NCBI GenBank assembly: GCA_025765595.1
Contig: JAIVFH010000036.1
Coordinates: 1-64,000, forward strand
Origin: Obelidium mucronatum
Taxonomy: Eukaryota > Chytridiomycota > Chytridiomycetes > Chytridiales > Chytriomycetaceae
Reading direction: 5' to 3'
DNA length: 64,000 nucleotides
Numbering within the stretch: the stretch's first letter is position 1; each line of letters opens with the position of its first letter. The notes under the pieces were generated by a model that was not told where the DNA came from, did not search any database, and saw nothing but the letters and a program-made list of their open reading frames with translations. This document shows positions 52,612 to 64,000 of this stretch, piece after piece. Both the position numbers and the translations under genes were made by a program.

Positions 52612-55600
52612 ATGGACGATAGCGAAACGCGACCGCTTCTTGCGCAAGACTTCAGCGAATTAGTTTTCTCGCGCCCGTTGTTGCATCTACTCACTGGTGC
52701 CGACGTGGGCGTATCAGTGCTCACAGCTCTAGTGCTTGTTCTGCTGACGCCGCTTTCTGTCGCCGACGTTTGCGTTTCTCTGTTTTCGCTTGTTAGAATT
52801 GGCGCCGTTTTGTTTCTTTCGGCGCCACAGAGTGAAGCCGTTATTTGCGTGAGTCCGTCTTGCGCTTGGTTTTGGATTCTGATGCAGCAACCAACAGGCG
52901 ACTCTCAGCTTCTCTTTTGTGAGGCTTTTATTTCTTGTGATTGATTGGAGCAATGAGACTAGCGCAGAGAGTTGGTGGGGTCTAGGGTTGTTGACAGCCT
53001 GTGCTATTTGTCCAGTGGCAGAGCTTGTATATTTCAACTCATATGTGGTTGTTTCAAGAGGAGAAGGAGATGTTGATGTCGAAGCGAATGTGAATTCGAG
53101 CACTGCTGATGCTGTTCCTGTTGTTGGAGAAGTTGATGAAACGCCGCCGAATCCCATTAGCATTACTTCAAAATCCACGCTATCGTCCGAACTGCCTGAT
53201 TCTCTTAATATTCACAAAAATTTGCCGGATTTACCACAGCAAGATTTGGCAGAGTCGTGCGCTGCTCCTTGCGAGTCTCAGGATCCAGCCAACACATTCC
53301 TTTTGCCGAATCTCGTAATTTCATTCAATTATTCACCACAATCTCCTGTGAATATCGAGAGTTCATGCCCTCCTTTATCTTCTTCAGCACCAAACAATCC
53401 ATCCTTCAGGATGTTGGATGCAACTCCAAGCAACATGACCACTTCCCTAATAGTAGAAGGAAATATAAAATCTACAGATGCTCTGAAGAATGGAGATGAT
53501 TTGATTAATTCATACATCGCGGACGAACCTTATAAGACCACTTCCCTCGATAAATACACCACAAAAACCCCTGAAACCCCATCAGCCTCTATGACTTCTT
53601 ACTTCATTCATAACTCATCCGTTGTATCATCTATCAATTACATGTGGGCTGGTGATTTTCAAGCAGCTGAGACCATATTAGTTACAAGTGTGATGGAAGG
53701 AAAGGTTCTCAATTGCACTCGTAATATGCTTCATTTAGCTGAGGTTCGTGAATTGAAAATACCAAAAAGCCGCGTTCTTCTGTCTCACAGGCTAACATAT
53801 TGTTAGCTGCGCTTTCTGGTTCAACTCACTAGTGGCTGTAACCATGATGTCAAAACTGCTTTGCATCAAATCAAGAAGTCCGAAGCGTTGTGTCTCCGAG
53901 TTCTCGGAAGTTCCGATGAATTGGTTTGTTGCATTTATTGCGATTCTGAAGTATACTGATTTGCTTCCAACAGGTCAAATCCTTTGATTCTGTTCAATTT
54001 GAGGCACTTGAGGCACCCAGTGTATTTTTGAGGGATGGTCTATTCAAACTCTACAAACTCGATGTGGAATGTTGTTATGCCGACACACTTCTCTTCAAAG
54101 GGTGCTATCAGATCTTGATGGGGCGAGAAATTAAGGGAACCTCGTGAGTCAAAAGAATTGTATTTGATGAAGCTTGCTCTGATTCCCAATCAAAAGAACC
54201 TTGCGAACCTCTTGGAAAGTCTATCAAAGGATACAAAACGAACTGTCACAAATCGATTACTCTTCTCACAATGATATTGCTCCCCCCTGCGATACAAGGA
54301 TTCTAGAAACCGAGAGGAGTAACGTGGAGCAATGCGTTTCCTTTGGACTTGCATTTTTTTTCGCTTTTGTTGATATTGTATGGCCTTCTCTGGTTGCGTT
54401 TTTTGGGGGTTTTTTTTTTTGCTTATACTGTTTTATTTGGGCTGCTTACAGGTTCCAACTGCTCTTGCAAAAATCCTTCAAGCAATGGGGTTTTCTGGCA
54501 ATAAACCTCTGGCCCTTGAAATGCTGCAGAAAATAATCCATTCGGAATCCATTCGTTCCCCATTGGCTCATTTTGTTACCATGGTTGATGCGGCCTCTTT
54601 TTTGACACCTGTCGGAGTATCTCGGATGCGCAAATGGGCTGATGATCCTGTTGCGGGCGGGATTGAAAGTATGTTTACAGCAACTGACCAACCGTCTCAT
54701 ACCATTCAAGAACCTATAATCAAAATGGGTAAGGCACTTGCATTAAGCAAACTCTCTTTAAAAAGGTGGCCGTAAGTACTGCACGTTTTGTTTCACAATG
54801 CACATTCCCTAACGAAAAGGGTTTTTTTTGGCAGACAGAGTCCCATACTTTGTCTTTTAAGATATCATATGCTTCAGAAGCTCGGGGAAGTTAACAAGGC
54901 GGTTGTTGAACTGAAGTTAGCCATTGAATCCGTTCAAGCAAATACAATTCCATACCCTATCACACTTTGGTTTGAGATGGGATGCCATCTTGCATTGCAG
55001 TTGAGTTTTCTTGGTACATCTCCATTATATCTCATGTTTTTCTTTTAAAGGTGTGAATGGGTGAAGGCAAAGGAGATCTTTGAACGAATATGGAACTTGC
55101 CGACAGACCCGATACCTCCGGCTTCGAGCAACATGAATGGCTTAAATTCTAGGACAAGCTCTGATCAACAACACCTTTTGTCATATGATTGGTTTGAATT
55201 CAAGCCTATGTCGGGCTTACTCCTTGTGGCCTGTGCAAGAGCATCGGAAGGTCCGGACGTTAAAACTGGAGGATTGTCATTTGAATCTGCTAAGCATGTT
55301 TGGAAGGAAATATTACTTGCCATCTCCAGTAGGAAAGTCAAGGTACGACGCCTGAACAACGATTGATCAAAGTTATAATAGTAACCATTGTAATAGCAAA
55401 CTCGTATCATCAAGTTTACAACCCGGGCTTATTTATCGACCCGGTGGAATACACCCTCTTTTTATTCATACCATTTTGATTCTCCGACGAGATCCACAAC
55501 GGCTTGGTGCAGGAAACCCAAATGCATCTCCACAGAATCTTGCCATGCTCGTCAAATTGATTGAGTCAATTCAATTTCTTACCGCCAGTTCTTGCGGTCT

Positions 55601-56201
55601 GGAAGACAGTACGGGGAAACTGCTGACATTATACGTTCAGGGGGTTTATCTGAAATGCTGGTTTCTGAATATTTACAACAGCGATCGCTACCAAAACTCA
55701 GAAGAACTTCAAAGGATTGAGGAATTGATTCGGGAATCGTTTCAAACCTGCATAGAATGTCAAGCTGGAAATACTATTATGAAGTCTGGTACTAGTGCTT
55801 TAGCTAATGGCGTTGCATGGATTGCAGGACATTCCAAGTTTGAACTTTGGGAGTTAGATGTTTTGATGGGCGGAAATCGGTTGGAGCAATTCCGACGCGT
55901 AATGGATGATGCTCTTGCTGGTATGAATGAGGCTAATTTGCCTGATTGTAATGGTGCCGGTGAATATGTTGAAATTGCCGGACCGAGCGAAATGGATGTC
56001 CGTACATGGGGACAAATGGGGAATAAGGAGGACTTGGATGAGCTGTCTGATGACCTCTATACGGTTGTGGTTACTGGCAACAAGAAATCAGTTCAAAAGA
56101 AAACAAGTAATGTCTCCTTGGGGTCTGTTGAGGTTCTTGGGGAGGGCCTAATCGAAGACAGACTATCGGCAGCTTTAAATCATATGGCAATTTGTAAATA
56201 A
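52612..56201 (+). CDS. TTC39/Iml2-family protein with N-terminal membrane helices
   Basis: The ATG is 40 bp after the previous stop. Exon 1 (52612-52839) and exon 2 (from 52880) encode four to five hydrophobic segments (for example VSVLTALVLVLLTPLSVADV). After a Ser/Pro-rich linker a TTC39/Iml2 region begins: INYMWAGDFQAAETIL, then in later exons LRTSWKVYQRIQNEL, a VSFGLA...VPTALAKILQAMGFSG block and MLQKIIHSESIRSPLAHFV, continuing with TPR-like helices to IEDRLSAALNHMAICK at 56201. Iml2/TTC39 proteins are TPR-related; Iml2 helps clear inclusion bodies with lipid droplets in yeast. The hydrophobic N-terminus is not usual for the family. At least eight exons; some joins (54330-54450, 55020-55480) are not fixed. 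Confidence 0.65.
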
Positions 56202-56207
56202 ACTACT

Positions 56208-57815
56208 TTATTGTATTGGAATGTGGTCATCAACTTTTCGCAATTGGGAAATAGCACTTCGTAACTCATCATCGGTGGCGTTGACTTCCATCTGCATTTT
56301 CGTGTTGATGATTAATTTAGCTATGCTGGCGTTGAACGGTGAACTATGGAGAACTCTTTCAATCGCCAGTTCCAAACAAGATTCATCAAAACGCCAGTCA
56401 CTCAAGAGTACTTGAAAAATGTTTGTGTAGCCCGCAGAAATGGCTGAAGCGATTCCTGGCTTCAAATCAAGACTAAGACAACTATCCTCCAAAATTGTTT
56501 CGGCGACATCAACTCGACCCCGTTTGGAAGCCGATTCAAGCAGAAGTTGCCTGGACTGCGGGGTGCCCACACTTGAATATCCCAGCAACAGCTTGGTTAT
56601 AGATGAACAGCCTTTTCGTTGAAAAATGAAATTACGAATTCTTTCTGCGGAAAGAACCACTTCTGGATGATTCAGGAGAAGTTGCACAACCTTTTCATCC
56701 CCATTCGCTATACTTTCGGTTAATGCGAAATGATTCAGGACAGTGGGGTCAACACGTTCATCCTGCAACAAAAGTCGCACAACCTCATGGTGGCCGTTTT
56801 TAGCAGCGCCACGTAGTCCATGGTTGGTAAATGTCGAAGGATCTGAACGACCATCTTCCATCAACACCACTACAGTTTCTAAATGCCCAGCTGCAGCGGC
56901 CAGAGCCAAAGCACTGCTCGTTGCGGCAGCAGGATCCACACAAGGATTATTCAACAACAGCCTTACAATGTCAGTAAGTCCTTCCGCAGCAGCCGTACGA
57001 ATTACGCAATTCTCGCCAACTGAGGGGTCCACACGCCCTTGCTCCAAGATACTTCTTGCAAGTTCCACCTGGCCTCGCTTTAGTAGAGTTATCATGCAGT
57101 AGTTGTTGTTGTTTTCAGGATCAACACGGGAATCGGCAAGCAGAATTCGGATCGTCTCGAGATGGTCGTGATCACAAGCCCACCGAAGCGCGAGATAGTT
57201 TTGACTTATCGGTGACATTCGCGGATCTGCAAGCAGAAGCGAGAGGATCTCGGGTTGTTCATCTTCCGGTGTTGAGGCCACAGCATAGTGGTCCAAGTCC
57301 GTCGGATCCACACGTGGATTATGCAACAAAGACTTCACAGCATTGATATAGCCTAGACGAGCGCTCCATCGAAAGGTTCTGTTCTCTTGGGCTTCAAAAG
57401 TGAATGAGGGGTCATCCAGAAGAGTTGCCAGCACGCGGTCGCCGTCTTGAGGAGGCAGTTTCCAGCGATTACAGTTCATTAGATTCTCCGTTGAATTCAT
57501 GCCGTCCTCCACTTGCGACCAGTCAGGCACAGTGAGAATGAGCTTCAACAAACCAACTCGGTACACAAAAGGAAGCTGGCGCCATTCAGGGCCATAGATT
57601 CCAGCAGAGTCCAGGAAACACCAAAGCTCATTCTGATTTGCTTCCTGCCATTGGAATTTGGCGTGTTGGTGGCCAAATGCAGCAGACCCAAGCAATGTGT
57701 CTGCCAAAAGCCACCTTGATGCAAGGGCCACAGTAACTAGTGCTTTAGCTTTGATAGGTATGTACACAAGAATTCCTTGCCGGATTTCTAAGGGGCAAGA
57801 GGCAAATGACGTCAT
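56208..57815 (-). CDS. F-box-like ankyrin-repeat protein, 535 aa
   Basis: Single exon; the first ATG in frame is at 57815. Residues 8-45 look like an F-box (CPLEIRQGILVYIPIKAKALVTVALASRWLL). From about residue 140 there are some ten ankyrin-type repeats with the local consensus VR.LL.D.RVDP, for example VRLLLNNPCVDPAAATSSALALAAAAGH (read in part), typical of the large ankyrin families of chytrids. A SCF-type adaptor role is inferred. The stop codons of this gene and of the TTC39-like gene are separated by only 6 bp, so the transcripts must overlap tail to tail. Confidence 0.78.
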   Translation of the reverse strand: MTSFASCPLEIRQGILVYIPIKAKALVTVALASRWLLADTLLGSAAFGHQHAKFQWQEANQNELWCFLDSAGIYGPEWRQLPFVYRVGLLKLILTVPDWSQVEDGMNSTENLMNCNRWKLPPQDGDRVLATLLDDPSFTFEAQENRTFRWSARLGYINAVKSLLHNPRVDPTDLDHYAVASTPEDEQPEILSLLLADPRMSPISQNYLALRWACDHDHLETIRILLADSRVDPENNNNYCMITLLKRGQVELARSILEQGRVDPSVGENCVIRTAAAEGLTDIVRLLLNNPCVDPAAATSSALALAAAAGHLETVVVLMEDGRSDPSTFTNHGLRGAAKNGHHEVVRLLLQDERVDPTVLNHFALTESIANGDEKVVQLLLNHPEVVLSAERIRNFIFQRKGCSSITKLLLGYSSVGTPQSRQLLLESASKRGRVDVAETILEDSCLSLDLKPGIASAISAGYTNIFQVLLSDWRFDESCLELAIERVLHSSPFNASIAKLIINTKMQMEVNATDDELRSAISQLRKVDDHIPIQ

Positions 57816-57876
57816 TTGTGGCAATAAGGGGGTTTGTTACTTTTTGTCAACTTCTTCAATAAATCTCGAACGTGAA

Positions 57877-58476
57877 ATGATGGTCGCAGCATCAAATGCC
57901 GCCTATGCCGAAAAGAACGCGGCAAAGTATGTTCTTACAATATTAACGCGTTCAATTTGCCTATCAGTCTCCACTCCGCTATAGGCAGGCTAACGAGTTA
58001 GTACTTTCTTTGACAGGTTTCCTTTGAAAAACAAAAGCACCACCCCGAGTTTACTCAAAGACACAAATAAATCTTCCCCAAAGCGAAAACTCAAAAAATG
58101 GAGCAGCGGATTTCTTAATGTTGTCATGAACGATGAAGATGTAGCAGATGATGGTGATACTGGCAACAATACCGATCAAGATCCAGACAGACAAGACACT
58201 CATTTCAGACTTACCATTCTCGCGAATTTGGCTGCAAAGAAACGGCCAGTATTCGGTATTTTCCGACGAGAAAACACGCTTGACAAAATTCTGGCGAGAC
58301 AAGCTGAAGCAAATGCAGTACGTTTTGTAGAAGGTTTTGCCTGTATGTTTCCAGACTGTGGTAGAAAATTTCCAACTTCACAAAGAAGATCTCGTCATGT
58401 GAATCTAACGCATGGGCGATTGGCACTGAAACATGGGTGTGTAATGAGTGAGCATGGTTCAGATATTGATGTGTGA
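57877..58476 (+). CDS. C2H2 zinc-finger protein, 169 aa
   Basis: Exons 57877-57926 and 58017-58476 (intron with GTATGT donor and GGCTAACGA branch region). The N-terminal part is basic (SPKRKLKKW). A single C2H2 finger lies near the C-terminus: CMFPDCGRKFPTSQRRSRHVNLTH. The finger resembles the MRC..GC finger of the cassette genes in spacing, but the rest is different. Start could be the second ATG at 57880. Divergent from the ankyrin gene, ATGs 61 bp apart. Nuclear DNA-binding role is inferred from the finger and the basic region. Confidence 0.65.
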
Positions 58477-58795
58477 CTTTAAGTCGCGATTCATTTTCCT
58501 TAAAAAACAGTTGATTAAATACTATACTCTGAAATTAATTCAAAAATTTTGAAAAAAAGATGAACTCTCCGTTTATTTAAGAAGTTTTGTAAAACAGTGT
58601 TGTAATGTCGCGTGAAGGAGAAGAGAGTGAGCAAAGCGATTGGGGTTATAAATCTAATCAAAACAAAACAAAAGACTACAAGTTTCATATCAAAGTGAAG
58701 GACAAGGAAGTAAAAAGAGAATAGGGGGGAAACGAAAAGGAGGTAGGAGTGTTACGATGATACCGTGTGAAACATGAAAAGTGCCACAATTCGCT
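58477..58795. other. Convergent 3' intergenic region
   Basis: AT-rich, no gene seen. It holds the 3' ends of the C2H2 gene (+) and the four-TM protein gene (-). Confidence 0.5.
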
Positions 58796-60042
58796 TTAGA
58801 TGGCCTTGCGAATGAGTCCCATATTGGAATACAGTTCCCAACTTTTCATGCCAGTCGTAAAAACAAATCCAACAATTGCAATCACACCAAAACTTACGGC
58901 AGCTTCTAGACCAGTGCAAACACCGGCAGAAATGCCAAGAGTGAGTGTCGCGGTGCGGCAAGAGCCAATTCCTGTACCAACATCAGACAGGGCACCAATC
59001 CAGAAAATTACAACAAGACCATGCGCAATCATGTCGATAGCAGGTAAATAGAGGTCTCGTTTTGCCAGAACTTTGGTGAGTCCAGTACCAGCTGATGCAC
59101 TGGAGGTGAGAAGCAAAAAGGGCGTGTCATAGTGGTACAACATTTTAGATCCTCTTGCATAGTAGAAGATGACTTGGGTGAGGGCGATAACAACTGAAAA
59201 CAACGAAGTAGCAATCCAAAAGTTGGACGAAAGTGGAGATGGAGAAACAGCATGGCCAGATAAACCTGCCAAAATAGCCCCTGCGATTCCAGCGCAAAGG
59301 AAGATAACGGCATTGATCCACACTCGAAGTTGGAAATACCTGGTAAGTTTCAATCAATAAAAAATTAAAAGAAAACAGGAAATTAAAGCAACACGAACCA
59401 GAGGGGTGTTTTAAGCATTTCAGCTGGGTCTGAATCGTACAAGTCCTTCGCACTCTCCGTTTGGGATCGTTGTGACATTGATTGGGCGCTCTTCATACTT
59501 CTCAATTGAAAATCGTCGTGAACGACGTTTGGGGGGCTAGCAACTCCATTTAGCTGGCGAGGACCCATGGGGCGTCTTGCAGTGTTTCTGGTGGGAGGCA
59601 AAGGAGACGTTTGTTCCATCGTTGAGCGGGGAACACCGCCAAAGAACGACGAACGGAAGAAAGAGCTGCGATCGGCCGTAGGCGCTACATAGGTATCATC
59701 GTTTTGCTGGTCAGGTTCAGTGTCCATGTGTCTCGATGAGCGTCCAGTTCCCCAGACCCCGTGTGACTTCCTCGCTTGTTCCGGTCTGGCCACACGATCC
59801 TTCTTCTTCTGAGACTCCTCATGTACTGCCGCAGTTTCTGCTGTTTGTTTTGCCTGCGAAAACCACGAATCGGCATCTCTAAAGTCAGAGGACGGTTTAT
59901 CAAGAGGGTTGCGTTCAAAGCCCAATTGCAGCTCAAGATCAATCGAAGAACGGATCGCATTCGCTTTCTTTGGGGGTGTTCCAAAGCGGGCCGGTCTTCC
60001 CTCTACTGTTTCGCTGACTGTGATCTTGCTTGTTGAGGACAT
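58796..60042 (-). CDS. Four-helix (MARVEL-like) membrane protein with long disordered N-terminus
   Basis: Exons 60042-59399 and 59339-58796 join to 395 residues. Residues 1-205 are hydrophilic and rich in Ser, Arg, Pro and Gln. Four membrane helices follow (VWINAVIFLCAGIAGAILAGL, FWIATSLFSVVIALTQVIFYY, IDMIAHGLVVIFWIGAL and AAVSFGVIAIVGFVFTTGM). The third-fourth region includes CRTATLTLGISAGVCTGLEAAVSFG, similar to the C.TA....AF...sF pattern of fungal MARVEL proteins. These proteins tend to mark membrane subdomains; no specific function is claimed. Confidence 0.6.
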
Positions 60043-60701
60043 CGTTATCGCCTAATAATGAAATGAGTTCAGTACCGCTGGCATACTATATCTGAAAAAC
60101 AGTCCGCCATTCGCCATCCCTGAGCATCCTTGATGGCAGGGGCGAACATACGTTGTACGTGCAAACACCACATACAAGTGTGTGCCTCCCAACCCCTTGT
60201 TTCAGAACTGGACAACCATTGCCGCCGCTGCCCCTCCTCTCAGACCATCCCCAGACAATAAACCACCACTATGTTGGCTCTAGGGCTGCTGTCCAGACAT
60301 CCAGAGCGGAGTTCGGTGCTGCTGTTGGCAAGGGTGCTCACCTTCGAAATTGGATGTGACAAAAAATCAAGAAAAATTTCATACCCTCTCACTTGCACAA
60401 GTCAAACGAAATTTTACAAGGATAGAGTTGTTGTCGCGAATAGTACGGTAGTAAGAGCATAAAATGTAACATACCGAGTAAAGTCAATTACGTCACAAAC
60501 GCGAAAGAGGTGGTTTGGGAGGAAAGGCCTCCTTTCTTCGATATCTGTCTGGAAAAGGGCACATCACCAAGGTGCAATGCTCTGTACATGATGATGCGAA
60601 TTCCCGTAACTATCAATTGATGTATATTTTCATCTTTAATCAAATATTTAAAGCCTTGCCCACGTGAAATTCGGCTTGTTTGGTCCCTTTATTTTCTGCC
60701 A
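60043..60701. other. Divergent intergenic region, 659 bp
   Basis: This separates the starts of the four-TM protein gene (-) and the hypothetical gene at 60702 (+). Short frames at 60153-60462 show no motif. It includes GGAGGAAAGGCCTCC at 60517-60531, a near-palindrome, and is the longest gene-free stretch on this side of the window. Confidence 0.4.
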
Positions 60702-62501
60702 ATGTCAGAAGAGACGTTACGCCGTCGTGCCAGCCAGCACATTAACAAAGGTTCTCAAAGGAACACTGAAACTCCTCCTCCACCATACGAAGGCGATGAT
60801 GATGACTCCAGCCCTGAAAGCGAGGATGAACAACCAGCGGCAACCCACCCTGCAGTGTCTCTTCCAACAACAACTTCCACAATATCAATGGTCAAGTCAA
60901 GATTGGCAAAGAAAAAGAGCTTGCAGCTGCTGCGGCGGGTGTCGTCGGTCTCTCAGGAGATGGCGAGCAACGATGTAAGCAATTCCAGTGTGTCTTTTTG
61001 GTGTTTCAGCTCACAGTTGGTATGAACAGGGATCCCACCAAATAGACCAAATGGAAGCTGCTATGAAAGCAATTACGGATACTCAGACCAAGCTGGCTGA
61101 AATGGTAGCTGAGTTGAAAGAAATTGCACTTGCCACGACAGGAGGCAAAGAACGGGCACGTGCGGTTGAAGATTCGCCTGCATTGAAAAGAGCTCCTAGT
61201 GTTAGAAGAAAGAAAGCGACCTCAAATCTGAATCTGACCCACATGCCGTCAATTTCGTCCAAACTCTCAACGGTTATTGAAGCACCTTTATCCAATGGAA
61301 ACAGCAGCACACAAAGTCCGACAAACTCCTCTACCACTGGCGTTGGAGGCGGAGGGGGCTCAGTTTTTCACGATCCCGATGACACCAAAAGGACCCCATC
61401 ACACATTCAAAGGCGTATCTCATCCTACAATCTCAACCTCCAAAAGTCAAACCCAACGATAAACAATACCCTGCGCCGACACAGCAGCTTCGTATCCTCA
61501 CCCAAATACCCAACACCGGAATCTCTGCTTGTGCCTCTCAATGAACATCAAGAAGACGAAGACCCTGAATCGTATGACCGCGTCAAGAACCTCATTGAAT
61601 CTTTACTGTTGCAAGCCTCTGAGGCTTTGGAAACAAATATTGAAAGTACCGTGGATGAATCTCATTCAACCCTCAGCAAAACAGATGATCTCATCGAATC
61701 GGATGGAAGCTTGGAAACCAAGAATTCTCAATCGACTTCATATACTCAATGGCTGGAATCATATGGAAATGATCACGAATGGAGCAGACAAGTGGTCGTG
61801 AGTGCAGTGCCATTGTTATGCGCAGCTGCCGAACAAGAACTCTTGAGAACTGGGGATAACTTTGAAGATGAAGAAGATGACGAAGACTTTGTGGAAACCA
61901 ATGCCTCGGCAATACGTGTTGTCCAGAATGTACTTGGAACACTCCTGTCGATGCTGGTTGTCGCTCAAAAGAAAACAATCCACAGCAACCATATTGGAGT
62001 CAACTCTTTGCCAGTAACCTACATATCCCCTGCACTTGTAATGGACAGCAATCACGATGGAGGGGTAGACGCGTTTATGCGCAAGCTTCCTCGGAATCGG
62101 TTGCGCCGAATCAGCTTTGACTCTGCTGGAAACGAAATTGAAAGAGACGAGTTGCCCGAAAAGTCTAGCAGCCGCGGAAATTCAAACCAGCTCCAACTGA
62201 ACGTGGTGGTGTCTGTGAGTCCAAATGGATTCCTTGTAAGTTGTGCCCTTCTTTTTTTTTTCCCCAATCCTCTTGCTTGTATGCCAGTCAAAACACTCAC
62301 TCACTCACACAACATTTTTTTGTCCAATAGGATACCCTCACTACAGTTATGAGTTTGCAGTTTTCGTTGCTATACATTCTTACCTTCAGTGCCTGGATGG
62401 CTGCGAGGAAAACAGTGCTGGGAAGCGCCATTGGAACTGATTTGCATTTTGGTGATGTGCCACAAAGTATTCGGTCCCACTCGCGTAAGCGGAAATCTTA
62501 A
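60702..62501 (+). CDS. Hypothetical protein, coiled coil plus C-terminal membrane segment, 549 aa
   Basis: Exons 60702-60974, 61030-62235 and 62331-62501 join to 549 residues. Features: a proline-rich PPPPYEG motif near residue 25, basic Ser-rich segments, a short coiled coil (IDQMEAAMKAITDTQTKLAEMVAELKEI, about 95-125), RRxS phosphorylation-like motifs (RRISSYN, RRHSSF, RRISFD), a helical central domain with acidic EDEEDDEDFVETN, and near the C-terminus a hydrophobic segment (VMSLQFSLLYILTFSAWMA) followed by a basic tail, so it may be tail-anchored. I do not recognise the family. A GAT-boundary acceptor at 61029 was chosen by frame. Confidence 0.65.
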
Positions 62502-62683
62502 GATTGAATTAGATTTATTAGATGAGAAATTTAGTTAGACGAGTCTTTTTTGTTATAAATTCCAGTTCGTTTGTTCTTTATTGTTGAGTTCTCTTTTTTT
62601 TTTATCGCTGTAAGATTAAAGTATAGAGAGTGATAGACAGAAATGGAGTTGTTGGCTTGTGTTCCCATTTGTTCTGAAAAAAA

Positions 62684-63568
62684 ATGTCGAGTGCAACATC
62701 CAGCGCCTTTGCATCTGCAGATTCAGTGTCCATCGATGTCCTGCCCTCACTACTTACCGTGCCAGCAGTCTTAGTGGCAAAAGCAGGCCGTAAACCAGTG
62801 ACTCTGAGCGTGGTTCAAGAAGAAGCTGGGCCTACAATTGTTTGGGGAGGCAGCGCCAGCAGCGGAACAGCAACTCCCTTGGCCAAACAGGTGTTGTTCT
62901 ATACTTTTGCGTATCCCTTAAATTTGCCTTTTAAATGTACTGAGCTGTCGCCAAAGTCATCCAAGGCCTCCCTTTTCTCATTGACCCGCCCACCAGCTTC
63001 AGACCCATGTTCCATCCAGGCCCGCTACGTCTTTGCCATGAGTCTCAGTAACGCTTCAGAGTTAATTCTGCATTATTTGGATACTGGAGGTGCCCGCACA
63101 TATAAAAAAATCATGAAGCTCAAATCACTCATGCTATGTTGTTCTTTTGTATTTCAGGAATCCCTCCGACCAAAGCTAAAGCCCCAGTCATCAGAACCAT
63201 CACATTTGATTTAGAAACGGGGTCTACAAGAGATTCCGCGGTGTTAGCTCTCAAAAGCCTTCGTATTCCTTGCAAGGACTATGATGGTGAAGTGTTTTCT
63301 TTGTCACACACAAAACAAAACACTAATCAAAAAAAAAAAACAAACAAACAAACAAACAATCAAACAAAAACTAAAAAAAAATAGTCTCTAAAGGAATTCC
63401 TCCCCGAAAGCCAATTTTCATGTTTGTCAACCCATTCGGCGGTGTTAAGGAAGCAGTCAAGATTTTCGATTCAGTTATCCTTCCCATGCTTGAAACTGCT
63501 GGAATCCCATATGAACGTAAAGGTTCTTCCCCCCAAAAAAACCAAATCACACACACACACACACACAC

Positions 63569-63646
<78 letters not shown>

Positions 63647-64000
63647 ACTCTCTCTCTCTAACTCTCTCTCTCTCTCCATCTTTTTTTTCTTCTTGATTTC
63701 TAAACTTTTTCCCTCCAAAAAGACACCGAATTCATGGGCCAAGCTGAGAAAATCATGCAAACAATCGACGTAACCAAATACTCTGCCTTCATCTCCGTCA
63801 GTGGAGACGGTGTATTGCACGAAGTGATTAACGGAATGATGAGCCGTCGGGACTGGAGAGCCGCAAGACTTGTCCCCGTGGGAACAATCGGAGCCGGGTC
63901 CTCGAACGCCATGAATGCTAATTTGGGACACCATTTTCCAGCGTATGGAGTCTTGAGTATTATTAAAGGTTTGTTCCCAAGAAGAGGAAAACTTCTTTTT
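62684..64000 (+). CDS. Sphingosine/long-chain-base kinase, 5' part (cut by window end)
   Basis: The ATG at 62684 begins exon 1 (to 62890). After unresolved exons, GIPPTKAKAPVIRTITFDLE (from 63160) and, after another intron, IPPRKPIFMFVNPFGG (63390-63450) start the diacylglycerol-kinase catalytic fold; the next exon from about 63722 has FISVSGDGVLHEVINGMMSR and VPVGTIGAGSSNAMNA, the SGDG nucleotide-binding and GxGxSNA loops of LCB4/SphK kin. These kinases phosphorylate sphingoid bases to make signalling lipids. IGAGSSNA differs from the usual IPAGSGNA. The intron between 63521 and 63720 contains a long AC/CT microsatellite. The gene continues beyond 64000. Confidence 0.8.
63549..63679 (+). repeat. 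Compound (AC)n(CT)n microsatellite in an intron
   Basis: About 20 bp of ACACAC are followed by roughly 100 bp of CTCTCT with few interruptions. It sits in the intron of the sphingosine kinase gene before the acceptor, where a pyrimidine-rich run is tolerated or could act as an extended polypyrimidine tract. Confidence 0.9.

Noticed and set aside
63549..63680. Ser-Leu repeat proteins in the CT microsatellite
   Set aside because: Frames consist of translated microsatellite inside an intron of the kinase gene.

Overview
The window is nuclear DNA of a zoosporic fungus, most likely a chytrid (Chytridiomycota). Evidence read from the sequence: protein genes split by short spliceosomal introns (mostly 45-70 nt, GT..AG, often a CTAAC-like branch site); fungal genes such as a Chs7-type chitin synthase export chaperone, a Sec2-type Rab exchange factor and a SIZ/PIAS SUMO ligase; together with a flagellar/centriolar CCDC146 orthologue, which higher non-flagellated fungi lack. 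Species is not determinable from the window alone.

Layout. (1) 0.1-2.2 kb: a divergent pair, a C2H2-finger gene (-) and a seven-exon nuclear-type gene with a DUF6532-like C-terminus (+). (2) 2.9-11.1 kb: compact housekeeping zone: MUG113/T5orf172-domain protein, secreted GPI-type glycoprotein, two F-box-like LRR proteins, Sec2-like RabGEF, thioesterase. Two divergent gene pairs here have start codons only 30 bp and 26 bp apart. (3) 11.2-31.6 kb: mobile-element island: a nearly intact hAT, a decayed DDE transposase, a divergent histone H3/CENP-A-like gene, a second and a third copy of the region-1 cassette, a field of twelve short AT-rich hairpin repeats, an apparently intact two-gene PIF/Harbinger element with perfect 16-bp terminal repeats and a TAA target duplication, and hAT remnants. 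(4) 31.7-64 kb: very gene-dense: PDH phosphatase-like PP2C, Chs7, Yippee, VTT/TVP38-type membrane protein, trimethyllysine dioxygenase, PIAS/SIZ ligase, CCDC146, prominin-like pentaspan protein, ankyrin/RVxF PP1-regulator-like protein, TTC39/Iml2-like protein, F-box-like ankyrin protein, C2H2 protein, four-TM protein, hypothetical tail-anchored protein and the 5' part of a sphingosine kinase.

The most interesting material is in the island: (a) a complete two-exon H3-fold gene with an unusual loop 1 and divergent tail, a candidate centromeric histone; (b) a repeated divergent two-gene cassette that I cannot assign to a named transposon family; (c) the hairpin repeat field. In the gene-dense part, several first exons are extremely GC-rich compared with the rest of the same gene. 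All exon joins are my manual reading of splice sites and reading frames; no transcript or database evidence was available.
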